Positions 51,362-63,960 of a stretch of 64,000 nucleotides of DNA are shown piece after piece (the stretch's first letter is position 1; each line of letters starts with the position of its first letter). The stretch spans positions 22,753,969 to 22,817,968 of the forward strand of contig JAKTNV010000004.1 in NCBI GenBank assembly GCA_022747635.1, in the 5' to 3' direction. The position numbers were made by a program, and so were the translations under genes. The DNA is from Hetaerina americana (lineage: Eukaryota > Arthropoda > Insecta > Odonata > Calopterygidae). The notes under the pieces are model-generated. The model did no database searches, had not been told where the DNA came from, and saw only the letters and a program-made list of their open reading frames with translations.

Positions 51362-51898
51362 TTGAAAGAAGTGTATCATGTTCGCCTTCTCATTTCTCGG
51401 CCTGTGGAGACAGTTCTCTCTCGAGGCCTATCCTCTTACGGAAGAAGGCGCCACCGAACTCACCCCGCCTCCTCCCTCCCTCCTTATTTCAAGGGTGCCA
51501 CACTTTTCGAAGCTTATAGTCTCCCATCCTCACAGCCATTAGATACCCTGAATGCGGGGACGTCCCTCTCTCCCATCAATCGCTTCCATAATCCTCCCAT
51601 AATCCTCCACGCGACTGAAAGGGATTCGAATCCCTTCGAGAAAAATATCCCCACTTTTATTTTCGATCTATTTTCCAGGACTGCCTCCCATATTTTTTTT
51701 CGTCTCCCCAAGGCCGAACGCTATCCCCTCTTGCATCCCTTCGTTCCCAATTATGCCTTGCCTTCTTCCCGAAAACTATCCTCTGATATGCGAAAGGGGG
51801 ACCGGAAAGGAAAATTAAAGCACCCAGGAAAAAGGGAAACCAAAAGGAGCCTTAAGAAACGTGTTAACCGGCTATTCAAGGGGCTTCGGGTAAGATAG
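51362..51898 (+). CDS. unidentified open frame, possible exon
   Basis: A 178-codon frame lies in a GC-richer patch. I do not recognise the product. Its first two thirds are rich in Ser, Pro, Leu and His. The C-terminal 40 residues are strongly basic (RKGDRKGKLKHPGKRETKR is part of it). The last codons overlap GTAAGA at 51890-51895, a good splice-donor string, so the frame could be part of an exon ending at 51889. A shorter minus-strand frame overlaps it (51514-51711). No acceptor, domain or homologue was established, so a chance open frame in CT-rich DNA is just as possible. Confidence 0.25.
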   Translation: MKEVYHVRLLISRPVETVLSRGLSSYGRRRHRTHPASSLPPYFKGATLFEAYSLPSSQPLDTLNAGTSLSPINRFHNPPIILHATERDSNPFEKNIPTFIFDLFSRTASHIFFRLPKAERYPLLHPFVPNYALPSSRKLSSDMRKGDRKGKLKHPGKRETKRSLKKRVNRLFKGLRVR

Positions 51899-52497
51899 AT
51901 GGTGCGTTTGCTTCGCACACTCAGAGCACAGACTCATATCCGAGCATTGTTGGATCGTTTCATTTATATTTTAGGAATTATGACTCTTCGGAGTGGAACT
52001 TAAACGTTGCATGTGATGTAAATAAAGCGCAGTATTTCATTTCGTAGGACGTACTATTCAGAACTCTCATTTGGTAACTTTAGGAATAAAATAAAATTTA
52101 AATAATATAGGAAGGCTGCTATTAAAGTGAAAGAAAACCTGGCTGAGGAAGGAATCGATAAAAATCATGAAACAGCTATCTGTATGAATATTGGAATTCG
52201 ATCGGATATAATGGGTCAGTAAGTGTACTACGGTATTTCTTAATCGTCATAAACGTAAACACGGATCTGAGAATAGATGACTTTTTCTTAGGTTATCCAG
52301 TAGTTTTTTACTATGATTTTTCCCCTAAAGACTTCATGACTTTACCAATTTTGATTCGCACGGGATGAAAAAGTAATTTAGATATTTGCGAGTGGTAATA
52401 ATTCAATTTCTCAGCTAAACTAATTTTAATATTCATCCTCAGAATATAGGATGACAGTGGAAATGAATCAAATCATTTTGAAAATGATCAGCTATTA
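51899..52497. other. unassigned AT-rich DNA before a LINE remnant
   Basis: Part of this may be heavily decayed LINE sequence joined to the next feature, but I could not align it to the intact copy. Confidence 0.4.
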
Positions 52498-52815
52498 CCT
52501 AGAAAGCAGAAGATAACGCAAGACGGGAAAGAAATATTTAGAGCTTTCATAGAAAGTAATTTAAATCACAGTGCAAAAGGCTCATTTTGCTTTGTGGATT
52601 ACGAGAAAGTATTAAACAGAGTCGATTAGATAGCACTAACGAGATTGTTGCAAGATAATTGGGGATTAGGCGGCTAATTCCAATACTGCACATGAATAAT
52701 ATTGCGTTCAGGCATAGACTACAAACGGATAACAGTAGCCACGCAAGTAAGATAGAGTTGGGTGTTATCTCTGGAGATCTTAAACTTGGGCGAAGAGCAT
52801 ATGATAAAAGGTATA
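52498..52815 (+). pseudogene. decayed RTE-like LINE, central RT fragment
   Basis: The frame from 52499 reads RKQKITQDGKEIFRAFIES, then NLNHSAKGSFCFVDYEK and VLNRVD before a stop. It follows RKGRGTRDAIAVMRLLIERN and the FACFVDFEKAFDRVN block of the intact LINE (residues 329-369), and the first catalytic Asp is kept. After the stop, the translation follows the LQKIGIDWRERRLIRNLYM region with shifts of frame. It ends before the GCPLSP block can be traced with confidence. Confidence 0.65.
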
Positions 52816-55800
52816 CAGAAGGACGAATTGTATAGTTAATTTGGCCGATAGCTTACTAAATCAGATTTTCTTACAACGGAGCTTTAATTCCTCAGTCTTC
52901 CCAGGGAGTTGTTTTGCGGAGCAGGCGAATCATATTATTCTAAGGTGTTGGGGCTATTCCCACGTTTATCTAATCGACTGAGCGAGTATTTCGTAGCTTC
53001 ACTTTTTAAAGGGCCAAAGTATTCAAATAAAGCAGTCATGCATATGTTAGAATTTTCTAATACATGAAAACACTTATTTATTACAACGTAAAACTATTAT
53101 TTTAACATAAAACAATGACGAGGTATTTTATGTTAGAAAAACACCGAATTACCAGAAGTTGCAGGAAAATGACAGCTTAAACTCTCATAATAGAGATGAA
53201 AGGATTAAGATATAAAACGCGATTAATAAAAGTATCGTTTAATGTCCAAGAAACACGCTTTTTTTGTTCATCGACCGACATTTCCTGGCAAGCGTAGGGG
53301 TTGAAAATTCTGTGGAAAAGTAATTTTGTTTCGATCCCAATGGTTTTGACGCGAGATATTGACGAGTAAAGATGACGAAACTACTATAACCTTCTCATTT
53401 TTATGAAGATTAATGAGGGCACTTATTTTAATAGTTTGAAAGATATAAATAAGTTTGAAAAACAGAGGAATAGAGGACATTTCTGAGGGAAATTATGTAG
53501 GGACGAAAATGTGGATGGTAAGAAAATGAAAAGCAATTATGTTAGGTAGTAGCAAGGAAGAGACTGGTCAATTTTTTATTGTGTTACGGAGGTTCCTCCA
53601 CGGCAGTGCCCGTAAAAATCTCGCAGAATAACTACATATATGACAACTCTTGATATTCATTCAGCCTGTATTTATTCATAGTCAGTAAAAAACGCTTCAT
53701 TATTGCGATAATATCACGTTTGAAACATCTATTGCTATAATTAATTTTAAAAAGTAGCTCATAATAGAATTTGAATTTGAAATATGGCTCTCTCATTGTT
53801 TTTATGTCTAATTTACCTTAATTAAACATCAGTAATGGTAAATGGAATGTTAAATCTATAAATTCAATATTAATTTTAATAGGTTTTTTTACCAATATAT
53901 TTTTATTATTTGGTTTAATTAAAGATAGTACAATAATAAAATAATATAGAGTAAAAAAGTTTGACTGCGCAAAGGGGCATAAGCATTTAGGCCATATTTT
54001 TAGGAGCTATCCAAACTCTTCAATTTTACAGTATGATACACACGTGTTGTTTTTCCACACAATAATATTTGGAACTTGGCTTGCAATTATTGTAAATTAA
54101 GTTAACCAGGAAAAGAAAACTATGTAATTTCAAGGAGAAAACGTGTAACTAGATTTTAGTAAAATTCAGAGAATTTCGATCTTTGATTAATTCACGTTTA
54201 ACAAGAAAAAATGACCTGCTGTTTTGAAATTTTATCGCTAACGTCATGAAAAGAGTACTCTAGATATTTTTAATTCGCCAAAAAATGAATCATTTTGGTC
54301 ATTTTGTCACCAGAACATTTAGTCTTTTGAAGCATGCAAAAATAACAGTAGATTTTCCAGTGATATTTCTATCTTATTTTCAGTTAACAGTTACTTAGGG
54401 AGAAGTATTACTATTATTCCACAATACATAGTAAGTAGAATTGAAAAGTATATCACAATTTAAAACTTAAAAAATTATATTTGACTGAATGACTCATCTT
54501 AACTTTTAATTAATTATAAATTACGTCTCGATCAAAATTCTAACTTGATAACATTAATTTTCCACAAGCACCCTTTTTCAACGCCAAAGCCATACTTTCT
54601 TATACCAAAAGATTCCATTATTTTCTCTGGTAAAAACCTAGCGATAAGGGCTAAAGGTCAATCAAATCTTGCTGATGGAAATATATATTTGTGTATACAT
54701 GTATTTATGTATTCCGGGGTGTCTCTATATGACCAACAACACAGACCAACGCGTGGGCGACATATCCACGACTTGGTTTCACTTCTCCCTTTCCTCCTAA
54801 AATATTCACGGATCGAGTGCTTCAACGAGTATTCAATTTGTATCTTTCCCTCTGGCAGAGTGACGAATAACCCCACTTAATTCCCGCGGTTTATTTACAT
54901 TTTTTTCGCCCTTTATTTTATCATCGTATTTTTCGCATCGAAGGATTTACGACAAAATGAAAAACCATTACTCAACGTTGGACAGATAACAAATGAATTT
55001 TTCTTCATCCCACTGGCTGCCATCACTCCGGAGTGCACGATTCGATATCTAAGGCGTGACGATGATTGATGGATCGAGGGAAAAGGGGTACGCGCACCAT
55101 AAAGGGTCGTTCACAGTGATGGGGCGACGAACATTGTCTTCCATTTTGGCACCATGAACTGGTTAAAAACCTAATTACAGCAATTAATTTTTATACAAGG
55201 CATAATAATCCGTTCAGCAGGGGATTAAGATTTGTTTATATCTGTTGTACCATGAGTTGAACACAATCCCTGGATTCAAGTTAAAACTGGGATTCTCTAA
55301 AGCATTTTTTTTTAATTTTAATTCCATATGAGACTTTTTAACGAAGAATTTTGGGGTTACAGAATGCGTCCTCGCTATTTACTGTTCAAGGATACCATGA
55401 AGTTACTAACATACGCATTTACCTCTTAAAACAATTCAAATATATCCACGAAAACTATCTTACAGCGCTGTCAAAACGAATGCAGGGTGTGAGAAATTAT
55501 AAATAAAAAACCTGCTAATTCTCAAGTAGCATCGTTAGATGATCTTGGTTACATAACCATTTTCTGTGGTAATTAAAAAAAAATAAAATTGAAATCAATC
55601 CGCTTCCGGGTGTAAAACATTTGGCATTTTTCATTAAATGTGGAATGATGAAAACCCATGAGGCAGTAGTTCGTTAGCATAATGGTGTTAGAAATGGTGC
55701 TTGTCAGCATAATTAGTAGAAAGGTTAAATTAAAAGTCTTTTTATTGATTATAAACAATAATCAAGATGTTTTGACACAATTAGTTCTAGTAATGCATGA

Positions 55801-57691
55801 CATAGAATTGCTGAAAATTGCATATTCAAGGAAGGTCATAGATTGATAAACCTTGGTGTTTTTCTTTTTAGCCAAAAAATGTGCACGGAAGAAAATAAAA
55901 ATTCATGGGCGGCAGCATGGTACAGTCAGAGGTAATTAAGCCATTATCCATACTAAGAAGACTTTTTACTTTTCTCAGACTTTTATTATAAGTAATCATG
56001 CCAGCTTCGTGACTATCGGAAATCGGTTTTTGCTGATTATTTTATTATAGCCACATTCAGTGAAACATCAGAGGATATTATGGACCATGTTACTATACAT
56101 TTAATTACTTCTATTTTTAATTAAGATTCAGATGACTTATGACGAAAGTAATTAATGATATCATGAAACGGCACCAAATTTCAACAATTAACAAGGTGAA
56201 TTATAACTCCAATGGCAACTGTCATTTATCATCAACACGGAAATGACATAAAATATAACAACCAAGGGAGAATATGATTAACAAGGGGATAAAGGAATGA
56301 TTTTTGTCATTCATTTCGCAAAATATTTGAGGAAACTTTACAGCTGAGCTTATCCTCTCTCCTCTCGAGAACCCCTTCTCTCGCCAACAATTTAAGCTCA
56401 CAATTCCGATAAAATGTTGAACTTGGATTATTTTTATTATTGCTCAAATTTATTGAATGAAATGGGTGCAAATTTAATTTAAAAAAATAAGATAAATTAG
56501 ATATAACTTACTATTTAATTTTGCTAATAAAACAAACTTGCCTTGTACTTATTATAAGAAAATGTTTATTTATGAATATTTTTTGCAAAAGGAGTGACAA
56601 AATTTCGGTATTGATGCAATAAACTGTTAAATGCATTGTCTGTTAAAAATTTCAAAACAGTTATTTTCCAGACCATCTAAAGAGTTATATTGCATTCGAG
56701 AATTGAATCTATAGAAAAATTTGCAAGTTCATAATAATATGCTTTTATTTATATTAAAAACCATAAAGAAAACTTAAATATCTATGATTCTCTTGGTTAC
56801 TCAAGAGGAAATAATGTCTCATATTTTTAGCATCGTTTTGAACTTTTGCAAGCATCAGATTTGCCATTTAGAGGGCATCAAACAAAATGGATTAAATAAA
56901 GCAGAAGCAGGAGAAAATGCAAAGATAGTTTGCTAGTTTTTTAAGTGTGTAAATATGAGTATAAATTAAATCCTCACCCTTACATTTGCAAAATAAGATT
57001 GAAATAATTTCGCAAGCATTCTCGTAGAAATATTATTAGGTTTTGTATGAATGTTATGAATAGTTCTGGGGCAAAAATTGGACTCCTAGACAGAGAAGAG
57101 GAGTTTAATCAGCAATGATAAAACTTCATTAATCAAAGATCACCTAAAGTATTAGCTAGTAGTAGACTTAATATCTGCCCAGAATTACCATTCAATTCAT
57201 GCCATAATTTAACATCTCCTTAAAACTGATGCACATGTCGTAGATTTTTAATGTCGCAGCCAAACTTCTTTTCCCCTATATTGTTAATTTAAGCTATATA
57301 TTATGCCCTTAATGATATCAAAAATGGCCGGTTCATGATTACATGCTCGATTATTGATAACGTTATGATATAATATGATAATATACCATCATTTGCTGCA
57401 TTACAAGCAATTGAACTGAAAGGATTTGCGACTATTGACTATGATTCAAATGAGGACTTCACATTTAAGTCTTCAAAACAAATACTACCCAATCGTTTTG
57501 AAGTGTGCTCCAGAAATCACAGACCCAAGTTCATTACTCACATTGAACTCGAGCGTTGACATGGATATTGGAGCAAATAATATCAGCTGGATTAGAAAGG
57601 CCCTTTCAATTTTTCTCATTATGTTTGGAGCAGCTAAATAATGCAAAACGCAGCTCAAGAGGAAGTAGGTTATAGCTTAGCTTAGCATCAA
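52816..57691. other. long unassigned AT-rich stretch
   Basis: Only short frames occur. The 111-codon + frame at 54545-54880 has no recognised domain, and an overlapping minus-strand frame of 72 codons suggests chance. No repeat or RNA gene was seen. Confidence 0.5.
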
Positions 57692-57990
57692 GTGCTGGCA
57701 TCCAATTACCGCCTATTTTCCGAGAAAAGGAGAGGCTCCGAACGAATTCCCACGATTGAGTATCAGGCTTCGTCGGAGATGAAACCGGCGCATTTTGGCT
57801 GGATCACTAATTTGCTCACACGACCAACTCCCCCGCTATTTACTCCCCGGCACCGAGAGGAAGCAACTTGCTTCCGCGTACTAATAAAAGAACGCGTCTC
57901 TCAACGAGCACAGACGCTCGGGTAATGCCCTCCGCTATCCCGCCGCTCCACCCACTCACTCTCACACTATCTTCTGCCTGCAACGTAGAA
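57692..57990. other. GC-richer patch, no gene identified
   Basis: A 77-codon + frame (57692-57925) is followed by CGGGTAATGCCCTCCGC and CCGCTCCACCCACTCACTCTC. The GGGTAATG could act as a splice donor, but no motif supports an exon. Confidence 0.3.
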
Positions 57991-58859
57991 GCATCGTCAC
58001 AAATCTTCGAAAGAAAAAGTTGAGGCGGGGCGTTATTTCGTGTCCGTTATAGTTCTACCTCGCATATGCGTCGTGCAGTTGGGATCATGGGTTGTGGGAC
58101 CTCATTTTAGAATTGAATAGAATAAAGAGGAGAGCCTCTCGTTCGTGAAGAATTGTAATAACAATTAGAGAGCAGCAAATTCTTAAAGAAAAGCTTCGCT
58201 CGGGAGACACTGAAAGCACGTATATTTCATGCACTGCTTAAACAGTTGGATAAATACAAATCATTATTTTTCTGACGAAAGTTCTCTCGACGATCAGATG
58301 AATTTGGCAGGTTTTCGGGTTTCCTCCGAGCTGATAAAATGCTGATGGCGATCGCCAAGGTGATGCCGATCACTTAAAGTTTCTCCTGGCGTTTTTGAAA
58401 TGATCTCCACTTAAACGAGTGGATTGAGGACGCCTTCAACGGAATAGGTGAAAGGTCACCATGAGCATAACACCAATACGGAGGAAACCCGTAAACCTGA
58501 CTTGCGGAAATTAGATGGTATTATACTAAGGTTTAACTCTAATAAAAATGGAATTACTGTAACACAGTGCTCTACTGATTGGCGAGATTACCCCAAGAAG
58601 TAAAAAAAAAGGATTGCCGAATTAAGTGAATGAGGGAATTTATTATCCGTCCAGTATTCACGATAGGAAATGGCAGGAAAATAAGACATAATATTTTAAC
58701 TTCCCAAAAATAAAAACTTGATGAAATAATCACCAGTTGCATTAATTTATAACAATACTGGCCCTTTATTCCCTGGAACACATGCTACAACGCCCCTGTA
58801 TTGGCTTACCATAAGGTAACAAGAAACTGCATAGAAATGACCACCAGTTTGGTCCGTAG
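57991..58859. other. unassigned DNA
   Basis: No supported feature. GATGGCGATCGCCAAGG near 58344 contains the palindrome TGGCGATCGCCA. Confidence 0.45.
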
Positions 58860-59650
58860 AGCGAGTTTTCCGGAGGAACCTCCTCATAGCAATCTCTTCC
58901 TCCTCCTCTCAGCTATCCCAACCTGACGAGATTTCTAATTATCCCTTTGCTGTTTCTCCCACTTCCCCTCCCACCAAGCATACACACGTGAGCGAATATT
59001 TCGAGTGTTAGCCTCCTTTCCTGGTAAATTAGTGGAAGCCGCGGAAATACGCGCCTCTGGAGTGCGAACGAGATGCCCCCGGCATATGTGAACTCTACCT
59101 GCCGCTTCTTCGCTCAGGGCAAAACGGGGACCGCCCATATTTTTCAAATTTTTTGAGCAGGAACCGCCGTCTCCGCAGGCACCCAACTATGTGATTGGGT
59201 GAGTGGTGTCTCTCCTTTTCCCAAACTCAAGCAAAGTACCAGATCATTCTTCTCAAGCAAGGTGGTCCGCGTAAACTTTTCTCAGTAAGAGTGGAAAAGG
59301 GTAGTCGATTCCCTCTGGTGCGATTTAACCCTTCTCTCCTTTATTTCCCTGCGGCAAGGAGTGGCGGACGAGTACGCGCCCACACAAATACGCACGTCGA
59401 AATATCACACGCCACGAACAGAGAAGTGAGCAGAGAAAGCACTTCCCTTCTATAGCGCCCGCGTTAAACGAACCTAATCCTCAGACAACGAGAAGACTCA
59501 CCCTACTCCCCCACGGCTGCCTTGGAAGTTTGATGGTGATTGTCTCTCCGGGAGGTTTAATTCAATTTAAGGCTGGTCGCACGAACTCAAATGTCACGTG
59601 CACTACGCGGGGAAATGAAGCGGACGGTGGGAAGAATGCCGACTGCGAGC
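58860..59650. other. GC-richer region, no gene identified
   Basis: CpG is more common than in the neighbours (GGAAGCCGCGGAAATACGCG near 59034). Short frames on both strands (- 58935-59186, + 59195-59455, + 59591-59818) show no domain. It could be promoter-near sequence of an unseen gene; this is only compositional. Confidence 0.3.
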
Positions 59651-59983
59651 TCAACCTATTCGCCCTGCTGCTTTTGCAAAAATCTGGAGGACGAGAGGAG
59701 GGTTAAAAGGATACAATTCCAGTGGTTCCTCGCAGAAAAATTTGACTTCCTCTCATCATGCATTGCAAGGCAAAGGATGGAAATCAGTCTAAAAAAGAAA
59801 AAAACGCATTTAATTTGACTGTAGAGATGTTTTTCGTTGCAGAAAAGTGTCTGAGCTAATACGGAAGAATGATTTTCATATAAAACCTTAGAACAGTGAA
59901 GGACTCACTGTCTTGAGTGCTGATTTCTGAGTGGAACAACAATCTTCCTTGTAAATATTTCTGCTTCCAAAAAGTGGTCATGA

Positions 59984-60840
59984 GTGGACTGGGGACAGGT
60001 ACAGAAGAAGGTATATATGGGAGCAAGTAAGGTCAGGCAATCAAAAGCCGCAAATGAAGCTATATGGATAGGTAAGAGGGAAATAATAAGAAAACCATTA
60101 ATAAATACAGCAGAATTTTCGAATGCATTACGGAAGATAGGAGTAGTTTGGAGGAATAGGCGACTTATCCACAACTATACATTCATGTTTCAGACTGTGT
60201 AGGTGCGAGTGGAGATACTGGAAAATCGGGATGGGAAGCGTAAGAAAGAGGGGAAAGAGAGCCATTGTTCAACAGAGCTTTTCAACCTAAATTGTCGGAA
60301 ATGGTAAAAAATGCATGAAAAAAATTGGAATAGGTTGGAAATTCATAGAGCCAGTTACTTTTACGGATTATATTAAGATCTACAGTATTTAACCAGCCAG
60401 CTAATTAGTTACAACAACAATGGGTGTGTGCATTGGAATATCAGGGCGATTAGTATGAGTTGAGAATCAATGCACACGTATACAGAGCAAAGGTTCAGAG
60501 CTTTTCGATTGGATGAAAAACTAATTTAAACGCTTACATATAAGAGCAAAAACTATAGCTGGTAGAAAAGTTAACCCATCAAACAATATTCTGGAAGTGG
60601 AGAAGAATAAAAAAGTTTAACTGAACTGAAGGGAAAACAAATTAACGGTTAGGTATTGTGGGGAAAGAGAGAGGATAGTTGGAAGAAACTCAAAGAAGCC
60701 AGTAAAGGATTTATTGCTAAGATTGGTGATGGGATGTTGGAGTTTATGATAGAGTGGAGACTGTTATGAATTCATGGAAGAAGTAGGAAAAGGAAAGGCA
60801 TATTGGACGGAATGATAAGAGGAAGAACTATGGGAAATTG
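59984..60840 (+). pseudogene. decayed RTE-like LINE, RT to C-terminus
   Basis: ALRKIGVVWRNRRLIHN and then FMFQTV, stop, VRVE match the LQKIGIDWRERRLIRNLYM and SQTAQVRVG segments of the intact copy (residues 379-404). Near 60733, GDGMLEFMIEW matches GSGMLKTVIEG close to the C-terminus, and KGILDGMIRGR near 60797 matches the IGMLDGMKGGR end. The middle of RT, including the FADD motif, is broken by stops and indels; FTDYIKI-like codons near 60359 may be its relic. Similarity is lost around 60840. Non-functional. Confidence 0.72.
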
Positions 60841-63039
60841 AAGAGGAGTATTTTGTGGTGCCAAGTGAAAATATCGAAGAATGTTCACTTTGGAGGCACA
60901 TCAATATGTATTGATGCTCCCTCTCTGTCCACTGATAATTTATCTTAAACTTTAGCTTACTTAATAATATTAAAATTCATTTTTCATTCGTATTCTATTC
61001 AACTGGCCTAAGTCTCCTATTATATGTTTTGCATTTTTTAATGGGATCTATTTTTTTCTTCGCAACCCGAGTCTTATATATGGACTTTGATGAATTACTT
61101 CGAAGAAATATTTTGGATAATTTTAGTAAACTACTCTTTTGGGCGATTTTCATCAGTCTTGTATAATTAAATAATGCCAATGGATTTGAACATGCGATAG
61201 TCGCTTTCCTAATGCATAATGTCATTTTTTTATTTTTCCTTTGGCGGATACCCATGGTGGTGGGGTTTATATACATACATATGGGGTAGAATAATAGTAA
61301 AAACCTTAACATATACGCATTCTTAGGGTTGTTAAGGATAGTTGTAACATCTTTCTTTTATCGAAGCCCGGGCTGATTACTGCAGAAGGGGTGACAGAGT
61401 GGCGTAGTTTGATATCCATTTTAGCGCTGTTTTGTTCTTTTATTTATGACTCAGATGCCAGCAGTTTCTTTTAAAGGAAATGAAATGAAAACTACCTCTA
61501 GCATGTGAAGATATGATTAATATTCAGGAAGTATGTTTTTTTAACATTGAAGTGAAGTCAATATGTACCTTAATCAAAAACTTTTCTTATTCTTTCAGTT
61601 TACTGTAAATTTGAGGAAGGTATCCCCTAGATCTTTAAATTTCGTTTTCCGTTGTTGCAGTTATGATTGCAGTGACACTTCAATATTTGATTAAAAACCC
61701 TATAAAGGACATTTTATAAATCGTTCTGGTGGTGAAATTCAAAGAAATAATTGTGATTTTTTTATTTAAATTTAAATAGTTTAATTAAAGAAAAAGTCAA
61801 TAGAGAAATAACGTCCAAAAAAATGAGGAATTCCTAAGTTACGATGGAAAGTTTGACGGTGTATCTACGGTATGCTCATAACGGTCCAATTCTTAAGAGG
61901 CTCAAAGGAATCCCGAGGTAGGATAATCCAAAGGGAAGGAAATGGTTTACGGTAATCGTGAGTTAAGCCATCCAAAAGGGATAGTCTTTGCCGTCTAAAA
62001 GGGATCTTCTTTCATATAAAGGGAGATCCTGGCCGACGGGAGATAATGGTGTCCGAAAGGGGAAGGGTTGAAACGGGAGATATCATTACGACGAGAAAAG
62101 GAATAAAACCCGCTCCCTTACCTTACAGTGGGCATTTTTGCCCAGATATTGAAATAAAATGTCGGTAACTACGGTAACCTTTTATTACATTATTCTTTTC
62201 AGAGAAAAAAAGTTGATCCACAAGGGCAATCAGGCGTGGAAGGTCGATGAGGATGCATTAAGTCTTACTGCGCGGTCGGTATTCAAGAGGGAATCATCGG
62301 TTTGGCCTCTCTCTTCTTTCACTGCACCCAAATGTCTTTCCACGAGGATTATTATCTATAGACTACTTAAGATTTCATTTCCACGTTGAATTACGGAAGC
62401 TATTGATATGGAATTAAAAGGCAACCTATCTAAAATTATCGGGCTCCTATTTTCAATCCCACAGCATTACGAGCCGATTCCTTGAATGACTATGTGGAAA
62501 GTGAAGGAAGAACTGATTCCAAGGGATATACTCGGCAACCTGCTCTTTTATTTCGAATCAGTCCCTTGATATAGGGTACATACTCTACGATTAGGATACA
62601 AAATAATTATTTTATTAAAAGCGTTTTAAACCTTAAAGTTACGGTCAATAATTATCCCGTTTAGCAGAGAATGATATCGACTTTGATATATGTACGTATA
62701 AACGCTCCAAAGTAATTAATAAGAGACTATATGGATTCATAACTCAAACAACACCCATGAATTAAGATAAGCCTTTAACCTACGAATATATACGCCTCTA
62801 TATGGCACGAATATCTGATTCCTGACATAAATAATGCATTCAACCCATTTTCCTTATTAACCCTCTACCTTAAAAGTACACCCGTGTCCAGCTTAAAATT
62901 CAGTATTTTCACTTCGTACCGTATCGTCGTATAATCATCTTCAAAATAATAAAAGACGGAGAAATGGGCCAACTCAATTAAAGTGGGGACTTAGAATGTT
63001 AATGAAAGAATATAAGCAATATAATAATGGCCGAACCAA
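60841..63039. other. unassigned AT-rich DNA
   Basis: A short hairpin CATCAATA-TG-TATTGATG lies at 60899-60916, just after the LINE remnant. A 105-codon minus-strand frame (60995-61312) is lysine/leucine-rich and unfamiliar. No other feature was recognised. Confidence 0.45.
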
Positions 63040-63670
63040 CGATCCTAGTCAATGTTCAGGTACACGTACATGTCCCCAAGGAACCATAAGGAGGAACAAG
63101 TCGAGAAGGTATACATTCTGTCAGCGGAAATAAGTGCGGGTGTTCCTATAGGGGAACATGAGGGTAGTCATTGATTAAAAGGCTACGGTAGGTGAAGAAA
63201 GAGATGATTGTGAGGTTGGTCACTGCGGTTTAGAAACAAGGAATGATTGTGGCAGGATAGCAATGCAGGAGACAGGGGTTACGCATTACAAAAGCTTAGT
63301 TTAGACACAAGCAAAGGCACAGGTACACATGAAAAATGCCAGGAGATTCAGTATTTAATACTGTGATTAGACATGGATTTAGATACTGAGTGATCAATTT
63401 GCACAGTTTCCCTCGAGTGGATGAGAACTCTGATCACAATCTAGTAGTTATACAGAGTGGCATTCGATTCAAAATGATAAAGCAGGTAGGCGGTTTAGGA
63501 TATGGAACGTAGAAGCATTAACTGGATTGACAAGGAAGGAGTAAAGTAGAACGTAGAGAAAAATAAGTAAGGAAAGGGTCCAGGGTATTGTAGAGGGAAA
63601 AGGAAATAAACCAAATGAGGAATATAAAAAGCCATAAAAGAAAGTATAGAAACTGTCAATAGAATAATAA
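63040..63670 (+). pseudogene. decayed LINE endonuclease fragment
   Basis: Several frames together trace the second half of an APE-type endonuclease: ILVNVQVHVHVPKEP (like the IQVYMPTS block), VGHCGLETRNDCGRIAM (like the GKYGLGKRNERG block), RHRYT, stop, KMPGD (like RRLYTWxSPGD) and then FPRVDENSDHNLVV. In the last, Ser, Asp and His lie at 63429-63437. The SDHNLVV block and the following IRFK match the first codons of the intact LINE at 6637-6690. Up to about 63670 the linker can be followed as short matches (EEYKKP, stop, KKV). It shows the endonuclease part that the intact copy has lost. Confidence 0.7.
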
Positions 63671-63790
63671 TGAATATGTTTGTATGTCTCGAGTTAGCAA
63701 AGCAGTTGGAATGAAAAAAACTGTGTAGAACTATGACAGTAGTAAAATTAACAGTTTCAGTCTTAACTTTGTGAAGTTCCTTCATGATGG

Positions 63791-63960
63791 GGGCAAAAAA
63801 TAACAGAAACTTTACACTTCCACACACTTTTAATGTCCTTCGACCATGGTTTTGATGATTTGATGATGACCATCATCATTAGGTGATGTGCAGCATCGAA
63901 ACCATGGTCGTAGGACATTAAAAGTGTGTGGAAATGTAAACTTTCTGTTATTTTTTACCC
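63791..63960. mobile_element. foldback element, 67-bp arms with nested hairpin
   Basis: The arms 63791-63857 and 63894-63960 are reverse complements with five mismatches and no indels. The pairing seems to continue outward with a small gap (CTTCATG near 63778 and CATGAAG at 63962-63968). The 36-nt centre holds a second hairpin, TGATGATG-AC-CATCATCA. The right inner edge reads GATG-TGCAG-CATC-GAAACC (63885-63903), as in the foldback at 605-720. No protein is encoded. It could be a MITE-like foldback or two inverted ends of a Penelope-like element. Confidence 0.75.
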
